Below are positions 14,806 to 14,849 of a stretch of DNA of 14,849 nucleotides, one piece after another (positions within the stretch are counted from its first letter, which is position 1; every line of letters begins with the position of its first letter). Origin of the DNA: UMGS172 sp964634675 (GTDB taxonomy: Bacteria > Bacillota > Clostridia > Oscillospirales > Acutalibacteraceae); assembly GCA_964634675.1 (NCBI GenBank), contig CAZWLH010000034.1, positions 1 through 14,849 of the forward strand. Reading direction: 5' to 3'. The notes beneath the pieces were generated by a model that made no database searches, was not told where the DNA came from, and saw only the letters and a list, made by a program, of their open reading frames with translations. A program made the position numbers and the translations under genes.

Positions 14806-14849
14806 GCAATACTATTCTCAATCACACAGGGGTATATTACATTGCGAAA

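Overview
The window reads as the chromosomal housekeeping locus of a Gram-positive, spore-forming Clostridia-class Firmicute, most likely of the Oscillospirales/Ruminococcaceae type. That placement is an inference from gene order, protein motifs and codon style; no 16S or other marker gene is present. All genes lie on the + strand. No RNA gene, mobile element or CRISPR array was seen.

Region 1 (1-12796) is a tightly packed operon behind one near-consensus vegetative promoter (84-112). Its order is yicC, remA, gmk, rpoZ, priA, def, fmt, rsmB, rlmN, prpC, prkC, rsgA, thiN. This matches the well-known Bacillus subtilis yloC-ylzA-gmk-rpoZ-coaBC-priA-def-fmt-rsmB-rlmN-prpC-prkC-rsgA-rpe-thiN-spoVM cluster, except that coaBC and rpe are missing. 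Gaps between genes are 31 nt or less, several stop/start codons overlap (ATGA, TTGA, GTGA), and no internal terminator is evident. The genes cover RNA turnover, matrix-gene regulation, GMP phosphorylation, RNA polymerase assembly, replication restart, initiator-tRNA formylation and deformylation, rRNA methylation, a Ser/Thr phosphatase-kinase pair that senses muropeptides, small-subunit maturation and thiamine pyrophosphate synthesis.

Region 2 (12797-14757) is a sporulation appendix. It holds an unrecognised 49-residue glycine- and cysteine-containing membrane protein, a 27-residue SpoVM-like amphipathic peptide that starts with TTG, and a 508-residue SPOCS/DUF3794-LysM protein that looks like SipL, the partner of the spore-coat ATPase SpoIVA. 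A perfect 10-bp terminator hairpin (14726-14749) closes the region. SpoVM and SipL both serve SpoIVA-based coat assembly on the forespore, so finding them side by side suggests a compact coat-basement module. The two very small genes are too short for many gene callers, and an overlapping antisense open frame (12801-13442) could hide them.

The last 90 bases (14760-14849) hold a weak candidate promoter and possibly the first codons of the next gene.
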